Positions 35,457 to 47,040 of a stretch of 64,000 bases of DNA are shown piece by piece (positions within the stretch are counted from its first letter, which is position 1; each line of letters begins with the position of its first letter). This DNA comes from Cricetomys ansorgei (Eukaryota > Chordata > Mammalia > Rodentia > Nesomyidae): assembly GCA_026225945.1 (NCBI GenBank), contig JAMJFZ010001815.1, positions 17,877,501 through 17,941,500 of the forward strand, written 5' to 3'. A model generated the notes under the pieces. It worked only from the letters and a program-made list of their open reading frames with translations, was not told the DNA's origin and searched no databases. The translations under genes were made by a program, and so were the position numbers.

Positions 35457-36712
35457 ATTTTGATTATTTGAATGTCATAAGCCATATGGTGGAAATGAGA
35501 AAGAATTTTACCCAAAGTAAAAGAGACTAGGACATAGCACTGCCAGGCAGGGAGTATCTGAGTATGTACAGGGTTATGCTTACAGGGTTATGCTCACCTG
35601 TTCCTGGCAAGAAAATAGAGACAACTGTACTCCCAACAGGGTGTTTATATATGGTCATGGTGATGCTGGCTAAGTTACATGGTTGCTCAGGAGGCAAGGA
35701 ACACTCTTGATGGATATTCTGATAATTTTAGATATTCAGAACTATGAATTTCTTAATGTTTTTCTAGTTCCTTCTTGAAAAAAACCACAGTTTGGCAGCT
35801 TCTATAAGATGAAGAAGTAAACACTGTGAGTTCCATTCTTCTCACCATAAGGGTTTTGATTATGTGAGAATGAGTCCGGAAGTGAGTCACATTGGCTTCT
35901 AGATGTGGCCGTACCATTTATATTACAAATGTGATGATAATCAAATCAGTTAACCTCTTAACTTCACTCAAAGGATTTCAGTGCTCAAAAAAGATCCGAG
36001 ACCAACTGTCAGGTGGTTGACTTGCGTGGCCTTCAGTAGTTAGTATCTCTCACTTCAGTAGAGCAAAGCGTACTAGCACTACAAAGTTGTGACATTTCAA
36101 TGTGCTGCTGCTACATATGAAGTGTCTGGTACATGTCACATACTCACATGCTAGCTGCTCACATTTTGCGTTTATTTTGTGGACAAATGGCTAGGGAAGG
36201 ATGTGTGCTGTAGAAAATTAGAGCCAGCAAAAGCGTTCAGCACACTATTTATGAGCAGTAGTGAAGGTAGAACCCCCCCCCCCCCAGATGTCCTCAGGAC
36301 TGAGAGATAAGCCTCCTCACTTCCTATAGGGCCTTGAAACACATCTGCATTCCACGTTTCACTGGTGGAGATATTTCAAAACTGTAAAATTTCAGGTACT
36401 ACTTCCCCTCCCCAAATTGAAGAAACTATATTTTCAGAGTATGAAACAATTTAGCTGAATTGGTCTTACAATTAGTTTCTCACTCTTCTCTCCACACCTT
36501 CTTATTGAGTCCTCTGAGGGAGATTATTGGTTTTACATTTTGTGTAAATTTATGAACTGAGGTTTCGTGTGTACAAGACCAGACCAAACAAAATCCTAAC
36601 ATATTCTATAGGCCTTGCTTCTTTCTTTCTGGTCTACATCACCTTTCTAGACATCATTTTAAATTTAACTTCTGTTTTTTTTTTTCTCTCTCTCTCTCTT
36701 ACAAAAGTATAA
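35457..36712. other. Unique noncoding sequence with short tandem repeats
   Basis: TACAGGGTTATGCT is repeated at 35567-35580 and 35581-35594. A 13-base C run is at 36273-36285. A T run followed by (CT)n is at about 36676-36700. Confidence 0.6.
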
Positions 36713-36952
36713 ATGTCAAAGCAAGGTCTTATTTATCTTTTGAAATCTGTGTTTCCAGAAACAAGTACTGATTTAGAAGAAATGCTGAACATTCTGATAA
36801 AAGCTGTAGATTGCCTAGAGAATATCAAATTACTTCTGAATAGAAGTTTCCATTTATCGTCTGATGTTTGTGATGTAATGCACAGGTGCATAAAACCACA
36901 GCCTTTGCATAATAAGAATCTCCCTTCCCAATTTCATGTGGATTACTCCTAA
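36713..36952 (+). other. Coding-like frame with splice-like borders, possible exon
   Basis: A 79-codon frame (MSKQGLIYLLKSVFPET … DLEEMLNILIKAVDCLENIK) with a leucine-rich helical look. Inside it, CTGTGTTTCCAG ends at 36758 like a splice acceptor, and CACAG/GTGCAT at 36885/36886 resembles a weak donor. These would bound a 127-nt internal exon that stays open in the ORF frame. I do not recognise the protein, and the surrounding sequence shows no other exon. A chance frame is the more likely explanation. Confidence 0.2.
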
Positions 36953-37204
36953 TGAGAGTTTCATGTAATAACGGATCCGTTGCATCAGTCTTCATAAAGT
37001 ATTGAACAGGTCAGTCTTCCTCTGTGGTTACATTCTGAGGTCCTGGTTAAAATCGCTGAATTTTAGGGGAGCATGATTCATGCTGTATTACTGATATTAT
37101 GGGAGAATGGAGGAGCTGTCCGGTTCATATATTTTGTTTTTACTTAATGAGGCAATTCTCTGATCTATCACAAAGAGTGATTTGTCATCTGATTTGAGGA
37201 GGAA

Positions 37205-37445
37205 CAAGAGAGTAGAAAGGTCAGAGAATTTGGGGTCAGACAGATCTGAATTGAATCATTACCGCAGACAAGTCATTTCACCTCTCAAAGCTCCAATGTT
37301 TCATCTGCGACGTGAAATGATACTACGCTTCTGAATGTTGTGAGAATTACAAATAATTATACTTAGCACTCTGTCAACCACATCTGTATGTGTTGCGAGG
37401 GTGTCTAATAGCTCCTATTACGTTGTTAACGTTAACATTATATAC
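37205..37445 (+). repeat. MIR SINE, sense
   Basis: TTTGGGGTCAGACAGATCTG, AGACAAGTCATTTCACCTCTC, AATGTTTCATCTGCGACGTG, ATTGTGAGAATTAC-type phrase (GTTGTGAGAATTACAAATAA) and TACTTAGCACTCTGTC follow the MIR consensus in order. Confidence 0.85.
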
Positions 37446-37719
37446 ACTTCTTATCCCTTGAGTGCACGATAGAAAATACATGATAAAAGTTCTGCTAGTA
37501 TTTTCCAGCTTAAATTGAAATTTCGCTGATCAATTTAATATTCTCGGCTTTTATATTTAGTAGTGTTATTCAGTTAACAGTTTACTGACTACTCTTTGGG
37601 TTTTTGTTTTTTTGTTTTTTTTTTTTTTTACAAATGTGTGTATTTTACATATGGTAAGTGCTGATCAAGTTACATATTGCGTTACACTGGGGGATGAACT
37701 TATGTTTAGGTCTAAAATT

Positions 37720-37897
37720 AATTTATTTATGTATTTATTTATTTACTTTTAGTTTTTTTCAATACAGGATTTCTCTGTTGTAACTCCAGCTCTCTTGGAA
37801 CTCACTACGTAGACCAGGCTGGCTTCCAACTCACAGATCTGCTTGCCCCTGCCTCCCAAATGCTGGGATTAAAGGTGTGCACCACCACCACCCAGCG
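37720..37897 (-). repeat. B1 SINE, antisense, with target-site duplication
   Basis: After an A/T-rich inverted tail (TTTATTTATGTATTTATTTA) the plus strand reads CAGGATTTCTCTGTTGTAAC, GGAACTCACTACGTAGACCAGGC, GCCTCCCAAATGCTGGGATT, AAAGGTGTGCACCACCACC. Flanking 12-bp words at 37708-37719 (AGGTCTAAAATT) and 37898-37909 (AGGCCTAAAATT) are the target duplication. Confidence 0.95.
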
Positions 37898-38519
37898 AGG
37901 CCTAAAATTTTTAGAGTGCCTTATGATCATTGTTTAAAAGACTGCTTTTTAAGGTTGTTGGATTTTGACTTGCCTATTTAAATGAAAAAATAAATTAAGA
38001 CATTGACTCATTCTAGTACTTCAAAACAGGAAAATGTATATTTATAGCCACTTACGTCCTGGAGAATACTAACTCAGGTAAAAAGCATAAACGCAGTACA
38101 TCAAATGCTCCATGGACTCTGCACTGACATTTACAATTTTGGAGTTCCATTCACCTGTTCTAAACTTGGGATTCCTGGATCCCTCAGTCATCTAGTCCAC
38201 GTTCTACAGTTGAGCCACAGGGTGTTAGGCGTCACATGTGATTTAAAACCTTTATATCAAAACCTTTATATTAACACTATTATCAAATGAGAGTATTTCC
38301 CTGATGTGCGTATAATGTCAACTAAGTGTAGAAAACTAAACGATTTAAAAGCTAAGACAATTTCAAAAACTGATCCATTTCTGGAAGCCTTTGAGAAACA
38401 TTTCATCTGCATTTGCTTTATCCTCTACCCTATTTTCCCTCAACTCATACTTCTCTCTTTGGATTCCCTAACGCCCAGCTCTTCTCTGGTGATTTGTCTA
38501 TGTATGCCATGAATTGATT

Positions 38520-38650
38520 CATTTACATTTCTAAGAATGATTGTAAGTTCATCAAAGCAGAAATATTTTCATCCTTCCTGCATTTGTGAGCTTCTTAAGG
38601 ATAGCATTCTGTGTATTAACTCATCAACATTTATTAACTAATAAATAATT
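38520..38650 (+). repeat. Possible L2 3' end, sense
   Basis: GATTGTAAGTTCATCAAAGCAG and GTGAGCTTCTTAAGGATAGC followed by CATCAACATTTATTAACTAA recall the L2 end (GACTGTAAGCTCCTTGAGGGCAGGG … CAATAAATATTTGTTGAA). Weak. Confidence 0.35.
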
Positions 38651-39028
38651 ACCTTTGTAACTCTTAGTAGCCTTCTACACTTTTGTCAGGTTTTTGTTTA
38701 TAATTATATCTCAGAATCTTAAGTAGAGACTGGAAAACTCTCAACACCTGGGATTGGCAGGTCCAATAAGATACTTACTACTCAGGATTCTGCAGTGTCT
38801 TCTGTGTGAAGGATGAAGTAAGCATCTGAGGACAGGGAAATCAAGTCATTATGAACAAACAAAGCAGGAATAAACTCAGCACATTTAATGAGAAGAAAGC
38901 AATAGAGTAGCCCAAGGGAAAGGTATGAGAGGCAAGCCTGGAATAATTAACTGGGGATAATTCCTGTAGTGCTTTTATTCATACAATAAAAATTGTAGGT
39001 TTTGTCTAAATCCACTAAGAATCTACTG

Positions 39029-39084
39029 AATGAGTGAATGAATGAGTGAATATGAAAACAGATGATGTCCAAAAGATGATGAGA

Positions 39085-39132
<48 letters not shown>

Positions 39133-39136
39133 TGTG
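39029..39136. repeat. (GAAT/GAGT)n and (GT)n microsatellites
   Basis: A short GAATGAGTGAATGAATGAGTGAA array lies at about 39029-39051. A (GT)n array with about 25 units fills 39085-39136. Confidence 0.95.
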
Positions 39137-39629
39137 AAATTTGTCATAGTTTATAGCGTTTTGTAGAGCCTAATTACCGCATTTATCAAAGCCCCAAAGA
39201 AACCTGGCCATTTAATAGGTATCAAATTGCTTAAAGCCTGGGCTCACTGGAGCAAATTATGAGAACCATAGAGCATGCGACTAGATACAGCTCCATTCCT
39301 TGATCCTGCCCAAGCAGGCAATGGTGCTGTTGGAGGAGAAGTGCGGATGTTCCAAGAGAGGATGCACCTTGAAGCAGCTGGGTCTGTCTGTCAGTACCAC
39401 TCAACTCTGAAAACTCCAGCTCCTTCCTTTTTCTCTTTAGGGCTCAGCTGTGTCTGTGGGCACTTCCTACATTACTGTTGAGGGAAGCAATTTCTTAGTA
39501 GACCAACCACCTTCTGAGTATTTTCTTGTTAAAGTTTCCCACCCAGGCTCTGTAGCTAAGGCTACTTGTGAAGTGAGATGGATGATCTGGTACAGGTTAA
39601 ATTATCAGTCTAGTCCCCATGTTCTTAAA
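39137..39629. other. Unique noncoding sequence
   Basis: No repeat recognised. The frame at 39275-39481 has no motif. Confidence 0.45.
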
Positions 39630-39715
39630 GCGCGCAGTCAATAACAATGATTTTTATAACACTGCTGTGAGAATTTAATGAGATGATCCATTTACAGCAT
39701 TTTGAGTTCCTGGTA
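39630..39715 (+). repeat. Possible MIR fragment, sense
   Basis: ATAACAATGATTTTTATAAC, TGCTGTGAGAATTTAATGAGATGAT and TTTACAGCATTTTGAG resemble the MIR 3' half (TTGTGAGGATTAAATGAGATAATGCATG). Short and weak. Confidence 0.4.
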
Positions 39716-40783
39716 TGGGATAATGGTTCAAGAAACTTGAGTTTCCCAGGAAAAAAAGATAACATTTTCCTGGCATTGCTTCTTAAAATGATTATTTCTA
39801 TAGGCTTCTCAAAACCTAGTTTGGGTCAGCCTCTTTGTAGAAGAACAGTTCATCCTATTCTTATACTGGAAGCTCAGACGCAACATTCTTCTATGAGAAG
39901 GTTGGAACATTCTCAGAAAGAAGGGCCTGTAGCTTGGGATAAATGTGGGAAGCAAGATCTGAGATGTGGACTTGAGCTGTTACTTAGCAACCTCCTTTAT
40001 TGATGAATTGTTGGGGATTATGTGAACTCTGTTCTTTATGGCCTTCACTACAAAATAAGAGTTCCCATCACTGCTGTTATCTCCCTCATCTTACAAGGTC
40101 TTAACAAAAGTTAAAAGTGATTATGTGTGTAAGTCTCCCAAGAATCCATGTGGACGTACAAAAAAGCAATCTCTTACTGAAAACTTTGAGCCTTTTGTTG
40201 ATGATGGAAGAGAAGAAGCATCATCCTAGCTCTATCGTTTTCGTTCTGAAATAGAAGTGAAACACTACCTTGCTAAGGTAGCTAGAACTTGATACTGGCT
40301 TTCAAGTTTATGAAAATTATCACCAGAAATAGATTTAATTAATAAAAAAGAAAACAAAAGAGCACATTGGTTCTGGTATATTTTTGTGTGAAATATTGAT
40401 TCACACAATGTTTTCTTTTCTTTTTTTTAAATGCAGAAACCAAATAGTTAGAGCAGTTCCTTCACTTTATGAAAGCAGCTATTTTGGTCATGGTAACTTG
40501 AAAATCTCTAGATACCCTATGCTTGACATTAGTTTGGCAAGCATATAGCACAGATGTGGCAGAGAGAACATTAAGGCTAATTTTGTACCATCAATCTGTT
40601 GTCATTGGTATACAAATGAAATTAAACCCACATTGACAGATGACATTAGGAAAGGGAGACTGTGGATTAGGAAGGAGCGGAGGCCTGTGACTATAAACCC
40701 TGGTGACACCTCAGATGAGATATTTGAAGACAGTCTAAACCACAACAGGACATTTTCTATATACCATTTTCATTCCACTAGAG
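39716..40783. other. Unique noncoding sequence
   Basis: No gene or repeat recognised. The 106-codon plus frame at 39683-40003 has no motif. Confidence 0.45.
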
Positions 40784-41009
40784 CAGCGTTTCTCCACCTG
40801 TGGGTCATAACCCCTTTGGAGGTCGAACTACCCTTTCATAGGAGTCACCTAAAACTATCTACATATGATTTATTTACATTATGATTAATAACAGTAGCAA
40901 AATTACAGTTATGAAGTAGCAGCAAAAAATAATTTTATGGTCAGGGTGTTACCACAGCATGAGGAACTGTATTAAAGGCTTGCAGCATTAGGAAGGTTGA
41001 GAACCGCTG
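40784..41009 (+). mobile_element. URR1-type hAT-Charlie element, copy 4, with 8-bp target duplication
   Basis: 226 bp, starting CAGCGTTTCTCCACCTGTGG and ending GGAAGGTTGAGAACCGCTG, which form imperfect inverted termini. Flanks are CACTAGAG (40776-40783) and CTCTAGAG (41010-41017), matching at 7 of 8 bases and fitting the hAT-Charlie target preference nTCTAGAn. It is nonautonomous, with no transposase frame. Confidence 0.95.
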
Positions 41010-41017
41010 CTCTAGAG

Positions 41018-41894
41018 TTTCTGACTGAAGGTATAATATTTCTGTTCAAACTGGAGACTAAGCATCTGTAGTGAGTCTTATGACCTTCTGAAAGCGGTGA
41101 CGTCTTGTGCAAGGCTGCCCCACTGTGCTTCCAAAGTGGCTTTTAAATTTCAAGAAATTGACAAGCAAGTGCTTCAGAAAAACCAGAAGCCACCGACTCC
41201 CAGTTCCTCCAAGGGAAATATTGAAAGCATGGGGAAATAGAAAGAAGAGATGGCAGGAAAACTTATTAAAGCCACAACCTTATGTTTGCATTTTCAAGTG
41301 GACATTTCTGGGTTTGTTGATTCGTTATAGAAATGGAAGAAAAGAAACAGATGTAATAAGAGCATCTGGCTCTACAGCTCTAACATGAAAGCCTATACCT
41401 CCTTCAATTCTGTCTTTGCTCATGTAGCCGTGCTTCATAAAACACCCATCACTTTCTCTAGATTTTCAGATATCTCTACCTGGGTTGTTTTCCTCTTCAC
41501 AAATAACACAGTGACAACAGCACAACCAGCACGCCTCTCTTGTCTTGAGTATTTCTCTGGTCGTTGTTGGTGCAGTCCTCCATTTCTAAAAGCTCAGTTA
41601 CAGAGACTTTGAAAGATCGCTAGCATATGCTGCTCATTCGGTATCCCACCCTCATTTTCTCCTTGGTTTCTTTCTTTTCTTTCTTCTTTTTCAGGTGATC
41701 CAAATTTCTTATTTATCTGAAACTCACTATATCTTTCCTCAACTTTTGGAAAGGTTTTTCTACTCCCCCTTTGCAATTTTTCTCACGCACGCATGCACAC
41801 ATGCACACATGCATATATGCACCCAGCTTTACAAATTCCACACTCCTGTCTACTATTTAGGTCTTGCTTAGTATCCCACAGAGTTTTATATGGG
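41018..41894. other. Unique noncoding sequence with (CACATG)n-like tract
   Basis: Frames at 41107-41388 and 41385-41612 have no recognisable motif. A GCACACAT-type array lies at about 41783-41822. Confidence 0.45.
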
Positions 41895-42150
41895 TTATGT
41901 CTTTGATCCTGAGTATAGAACTAACCAGTGGAGCCTGGTGGACTCACCAGTGGTAACACACAAGACACTGTACCGTCCTCTCTCAGAGTCTGGTGGTTGC
42001 CAATAGATCATAAGACTGTGGTAGGGCCCTGAAAGCCCTTTCCTCATCCTCACCTGACTGTTAGGAGACATCCAGCTTCTGTGGATCCAGTGCCAATACA
42101 CACACACCTGCTATGAGTTCATGGTTGCTATGACTATTCATTCTAACATT
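41895..42150. repeat. Possible rodent dispersed repeat, family unassigned
   Basis: The inverted phrases GAGTCTGGTGGTTGCCAATA, CCCTGAAAGCCCTTTCCTCA, CACCTGACTGTTAGGAGACATCC and CTATGAGTTCATGGTTGCTATG resemble a rodent repeat I recall but cannot name. Confidence 0.35.
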
Positions 42151-42258
42151 CTCATCTATCAAAAACCCTTTTATTTACAATTGCATAAATACTGTATCCA
42201 GAAGTATATCATTATTGTCACTAATCAAACATGTTATCAAACACGGAGTTCTCTTTTA

Positions 42259-43178
42259 CAGTTCTTTTTTGTTTGTTGTTTTTTATCAAATAAATTAATT
42301 TATTTTCTTATCCTGTATAATACATCCAGACATACCTCCTCCCCTCCCTCCACTCCTTCCAGCTTCCCTCATCTCCCCTCCTCCCCAGGTCCACCCAGCC
42401 CCACCCCCAGATTCTTCCCAGAAGAGTAGTCCTTCCAGACTTGCTGCTCAAACAGAGTACAAGATGAACAAGTATGGGCACTAATCCCTACATCAAGGTG
42501 GAAATAGGCAATCTAGCAGGAGGTAAAGGTCCCAAGGGCAAGCAAAAGCATCAGAGAACCCCTCTACACACAAACACACTCCCTAGCCTGTAGGATCTCT
42601 TCAAGAAGACCAAGAGTGCTGATCAGTTGACTCTGTGGCGCTTGTTCTCCTGATGTGGGAGACTTCAGTACTCCACTCTCACCCATGGACAGGTCAACCT
42701 GAAACGAAGAGTTAGTTCTTTGAGAAAGTCAATAAGACAAACCCTTATCCAAGCTAAATTAAAACATGGAGAAAGAAAATCCAAATCAACAAAATCAAAA
42801 AAGAAAAGGAAGATATAACTGCAGACACTGAGGAAATCCTAAGAAATTATTAGGTCATACTTTCAAAACCTGTACTCCACAAAATTGAAAAAAGAAATGG
42901 ATAATTTTCTCGATAGATACCACCTACCAAAACTGAATCAAGATCAGATAAACAATTTAAACAGACCTGTAACCCCCAAGGAAATAGAAGATGTCATTAA
43001 AGGCCTCCTAACAACAACAAAAAAATCCCAAGGCAAGATAGTTTAGCTCAGAATTCTATCAAACATTCAATGAAGAGTTAACACCAATACTCCTTAAATT
43101 ATTCCACAAAATAGAAACAGAAAGAACATTGCCAAACTCATTCTATGGGGCTACAGTCACCCTGTTTCAGTTCTTTTT
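42259..43178. mobile_element. 5'-inverted (twin-primed) LINE-1 insertion with 11-bp target duplications
   Basis: The first part (42270 to about 42640) is the L1 3' end in antisense: T-rich start, AAATAAATTAATTTATTTTC, then CCTCCCCTCCCTCCACTCC. The second part (about 42645-43167) is L1 ORF2 in sense. CAGTTCTTTTT is found at 42259-42269 and 43168-43178 as the target duplication. A 3' end antisense joined to an inverted 5' part between matching duplications is the classic twin-priming product. The ORF2 part holds the endonuclease phrase GDFSTPLSPMDR (from 42658). It then jumps to ETKS*FFEK (from 42701), so most of the segment between endonuclease and reverse transcriptase is missing. Stops break it, so it is inactive. 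Confidence 0.88.
42655..43167 (+). pseudogene. LINE-1 ORF2 remnant, endonuclease and pre-RT part, internally deleted
   Basis: Sense ORF2 of the inverted L1 segment. Translation gives the endonuclease Mg-binding neighbourhood VGDFSTPLSPMDRS. A deletion junction follows at about 42698-42702, then E-T-K-S-stop-F-F-E-K, where the usual Trp codon TGG is TAG. The stretch to 43167 (GATAAACAATTTAAACAGAC, ACCAATACTCCTTAAATT, CCAAACTCATTCTATGGGGC) follows ORF2 upstream of the RT core and stops where the target duplication starts. Frameshifts and stops exclude activity. Confidence 0.85.
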
Positions 43179-44194
43179 AAAATTACATTAAAACTGTGCT
43201 ATCAATAGTACACTATTTGTACTTCTCAAGTTAGTCTTCCACTATGATTTTCAGTCACCCATGAGTATTTTGAACCATTCAAAATTGAACGTAGACTTGA
43301 TATTATATTGTTTCTGTTAAATATTAATCTAATAATGAAGCCATGGTTTAGTTACAAATATTAAAGTGGCGATAGGCAAATTGTCCCATGAAATTAATTT
43401 TTTAGGTTTATAATTTGTTTTTGATGTTAACAATAATTCTGAGATTAAGACAGTATCTAATTAAGAAGTTATTTATGGTACCCATAAAAGATTTCTCTAG
43501 CCTCTATTCTTTTCTATATGAAGTGGATTCTATCTTTTCTTTTCAATCTATTAACTTAACCAGTTATAATAACTCATGTACCTTAAGTTCTACAGCAATC
43601 GAATCTGTATTTCCAGTTCCATTTATTAAAGAAACGCAAACTAGACTTCTCCTACCCTTGTCTCACAGCCAATCACTACTTTATATCTGAAGGGTTAATA
43701 TATGTTTGTACAGGTAGAACAAAATGTATTCTTCTGTATACATAAAGTAATCCAGCATAGTAAGAATTAAAATACTATTTGGAACTATGTCTCCAACTGG
43801 TATAAGAAGGTGGAGTGTGCAGGTAGCTGAATATTTATGAATGTCATTTTCATTTATTTATATTTTTTGTAGTTATAGAATTAAGAAAAACTGGGTAAGA
43901 TAACACAGGGCATTTATTGACAGTTACCAGAAATAAATACCTACTGGCTTCAACATCGCTGGTTGAAAAGAGTGATAAATTCCACAGAAGCTTCAAGAGT
44001 TGCCAGAGGTCCATCTCTGGCAGAGCATGCAGGAGGTAATCAAATGCTTTCACAGGACATTAGAGTTATACAACATTCAAAAGTAATAGCCAAGTAATAA
44101 ATTAGTCTTCCCAGCTGCTAGTGGGAAACATCATAACAGCAAATATTATATAAAAATAAACACCATAACGGATAGTTTTGTGGCAGTTGCATAG
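43179..44194. other. Unique noncoding sequence
   Basis: No gene or repeat recognised. The 91-codon plus frame at 43415-43690 has no motif. Confidence 0.45.
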
Positions 44195-44407
44195 TGATCA
44201 TAATCACTGAAGGATGGAGTACTGAGGTCCAAGAAGAACTTAGTATAACAATAATAACCAAAGAAAAAGAGGCTCTCAGTTTGAGAAAGGATATGGTGAT
44301 GGTATCTGGGAGGGACTGGATGGAAGAAAGGGAGGGAGGAAATAATATAATTCTATTTCAGTTAAGAGCGTATTTTAAACTATATAGATATTTGAAAAAA
44401 AAAATAC
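44195..44407 (+). repeat. Rodent L1/HAL1-type 3' end, sense
   Basis: AACCAAAGAAAAAGAGGCTC, AGTTTGAGAAAGGATATGGT, CTGGGAGGGACTGGATGGAAG, AAAGGGAGGGAGGAAATAATATAATTCTA, then an A run at 44395-44404. This purine-rich, A-tailed order is that of rodent L1/HAL1 3' ends. Confidence 0.7.
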
Positions 44408-46899
44408 TTGTGAAATCAGTGCCAGATAATGCTCACAGGTTTTGGAAGTTAGTTTTAATTTTCTGAAGCTAGGGGCTGCTGCTTCACCTGATCACCATTG
44501 TAATGGATTTGCTAATATTGCCATTGATTAGGTTTTTAGCAGCTGCTGTAAACTATCAGCAACATGGATTCTTTAGGGATTTTGTTTATAGGAGGAGAAA
44601 ATAACTGCCCTATCTTTTATATTTCTTTTGTCCCTTCCTTATAAGGCCATTCTCTCCTTTTCTTTACCCATTTACAGTTGCATTAAGATTGAACACATAG
44701 CTGGAATTACAAAAGTCATGTCATTCTCTCCCAGAATCCCTCAGAATCCCATCATCTATAAGAAAAAAAATTAATACTTGCCTTGGAAATGTAACTATCC
44801 AAACTCCTTCACTACATACCTCCTGCCCGTTTTTCCAGCCACAATACTTTGTACTCTGTTCCACGAATTAGCTCTCCACAGCACCTATTCGTTTTGCTAT
44901 ATATCTTCTGACATAACAGACATACTGTATTGCCATGCATAACCCACACAAACTGACACCATATGCCATTCCAACAACCTAGAAATCCTTCTTAATGAAA
45001 TCCATTGTTTGCAATTTCATGCTTTAATTTCCTCCTGTTTGACATCAAAATTTTATCTATGAGTAGGATTCCAGCGATGCTTCTGTTCTTCCGCAGACGC
45101 CCAGTGCTCTGCTGTGAGTTTTGGATATATTTGTGTTTTATTTCAATGCAGCGTTTTTCACATGAGAGTGTTCTTTGTCATCTTTTGTTAATCAATCTTT
45201 CTGATCAGCAAAACAGGCATGCCATTTATTTTTTAAATTCTTAGAGCTCAGCATTAGAACACATTCATTTTTTAACAAATGATCTTTACCAACTGACAGC
45301 TGAGAATGGTGCACTGAGAATAAGTACTAACCTTTATTCTGGACACAGCCACCTATAATTTGAACCTTCTCTGAGACTTGGCATTGCTTCCAACCTACTC
45401 GTTCAGTGGAGAATATGAAAGCCTAGAACCATCCAAAAATTGTCTCTCTTCCATGAGGCAAAAGTGTCTGCACTGAACTTTACACTTTCTGATTTATACT
45501 TTTACTATACTTGTGCATCATGTTTTTCTGGTAATGAAAATGGTTAACTCTTAATTTGAAAAAAAATATTAAGCATTTCAAGATCTGAAAAACAATTTAT
45601 GCAAAATTCAGCCATATATGTACCAATATGATAATTGGATGTCTTGTGTTCTCTTTGCTTCTGAATTTGTTATTTTAAGGATGGTGAGAGTTGGGTTCAT
45701 AAAATCCATCTGCTCAGTTATTTTTTTCCTAGTTGATATTTTTTTGTGTGACAAAGCAATTCATCTGAAATTCAACCTGCCTCCTAGTTGTCACCATCAG
45801 TTGCTGTTCCTTTAGCAACTACTTTAACCTATCTGTCCTCAAGTTACCACAACTGTAAAGCTAAGGAGCCGCATGGAGTATCCACCGTTTTCTCTTATGG
45901 CTCCAGTTGCAATAGATTAAGTAAAACCTACCAAGAAATAATAGATCATATATACATCGTGGGATTTTTAGTTTCTAAAAAATCGTGATATTCCACTTAA
46001 CACAATGCTAATGTGATATTCAGCAAAACCTAGTGTAATAACATGACACTCATTTCAAGTGAAAAAAAATATGCTTTCATGGTTTTTCATGGAAACCATC
46101 ACTCAAGAAAATACTAAACAATAAAATATCTTAAACAGCTCTAAAACCTAAGAATCAATAAGCCTCATTAAAACGTAATTGATTCAAATAGCACTTTTAA
46201 AAGCATTGACATGTGGACCAGAATATTAACCTAACATCCCTGTTGTCAAAACACTGACTGAAGTAGGTAATATCCAGTCTCCATGAAAAGTTTTATTTAA
46301 CTCAGGTCATCTGAAATCCCCAGGGTGAGAGTACTTCTCTGCCCTCTACAAAGATATTAGATGTGAAGTGTACCAAGGCTACTCTAGTCTAGAGGGACAG
46401 ACATTGCAAGCTTGGAGTTCTTACGTAAAGTAAACCTGAGCTATGTTTGTCTCATATAGCAGAAGCTTTGCCTGCCACCAATATTCTACTCTTTTCTCTA
46501 TGAGAAAAGATCTCTTATTTTCAGCTGACAATGTAGCTTCATAATTAAAAGTAATAATGTTATGCATCCTCCCTTTGATCTAAATCTAGCAAGTCAATGA
46601 TACTAGTAGCAATGATATTTGTCACTTTCGGAAAATAGCCCCAAGTTAAGGGAGAATCCCATGTTCCCATTTATTTTTCCATGCTTACTGGAAGAAAGGA
46701 ATTTGGGCTATTGGGAATTGGATCCATCCCCCTGGGGTTTGAATCAGAGGTCATACAGGAGAGAGCATTTTAAGAGAAGGGGCCTGTGCTCCTGACAAGG
46801 TGAAATATCATACCAGCCCTAGGCTATCTTCCTTCCAAATTTATATGGAAAAGAATATTTTTGAGGGCTTCTGCCAAACCTAAACCTGTAAATCTTTAA
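44408..46899. other. Unique noncoding sequence
   Basis: No gene or repeat recognised. Short frames at 45005-45244, 45618-45815 and 45788-45988 are unsupported. Confidence 0.45.
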
Positions 46900-47040
46900 T
46901 GTTTTTGAGTGCCTATAAATGCCAGGCCCTGCCTAAGCATTTTACCTGCCTTATATTTTTTTTACTCTGCTACCTCAGCTCAATGAAGCATGCAGAGTCA
47001 TAAAAGATGTAAAACTGGGCTTTAGGAAGCCAACTTGTAC
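46900..47040 (-). repeat. MIR SINE, antisense
   Basis: TTGAGTGCCTATAAATGCCAGGCCCTGCCTAAGCATTTTACCTGC matches inverted MIR (TGAGCGCTTACTATGTGCCAGGCACTGTGCTAAGCGCTTTACATGC). It is followed by a degraded part with CTACCTCAGCTCAATGAAG. Confidence 0.75.

Noticed and set aside
38947..39147. Minus frame with Thr-His repeats
   Set aside because: Translation of the (GT)n microsatellite.
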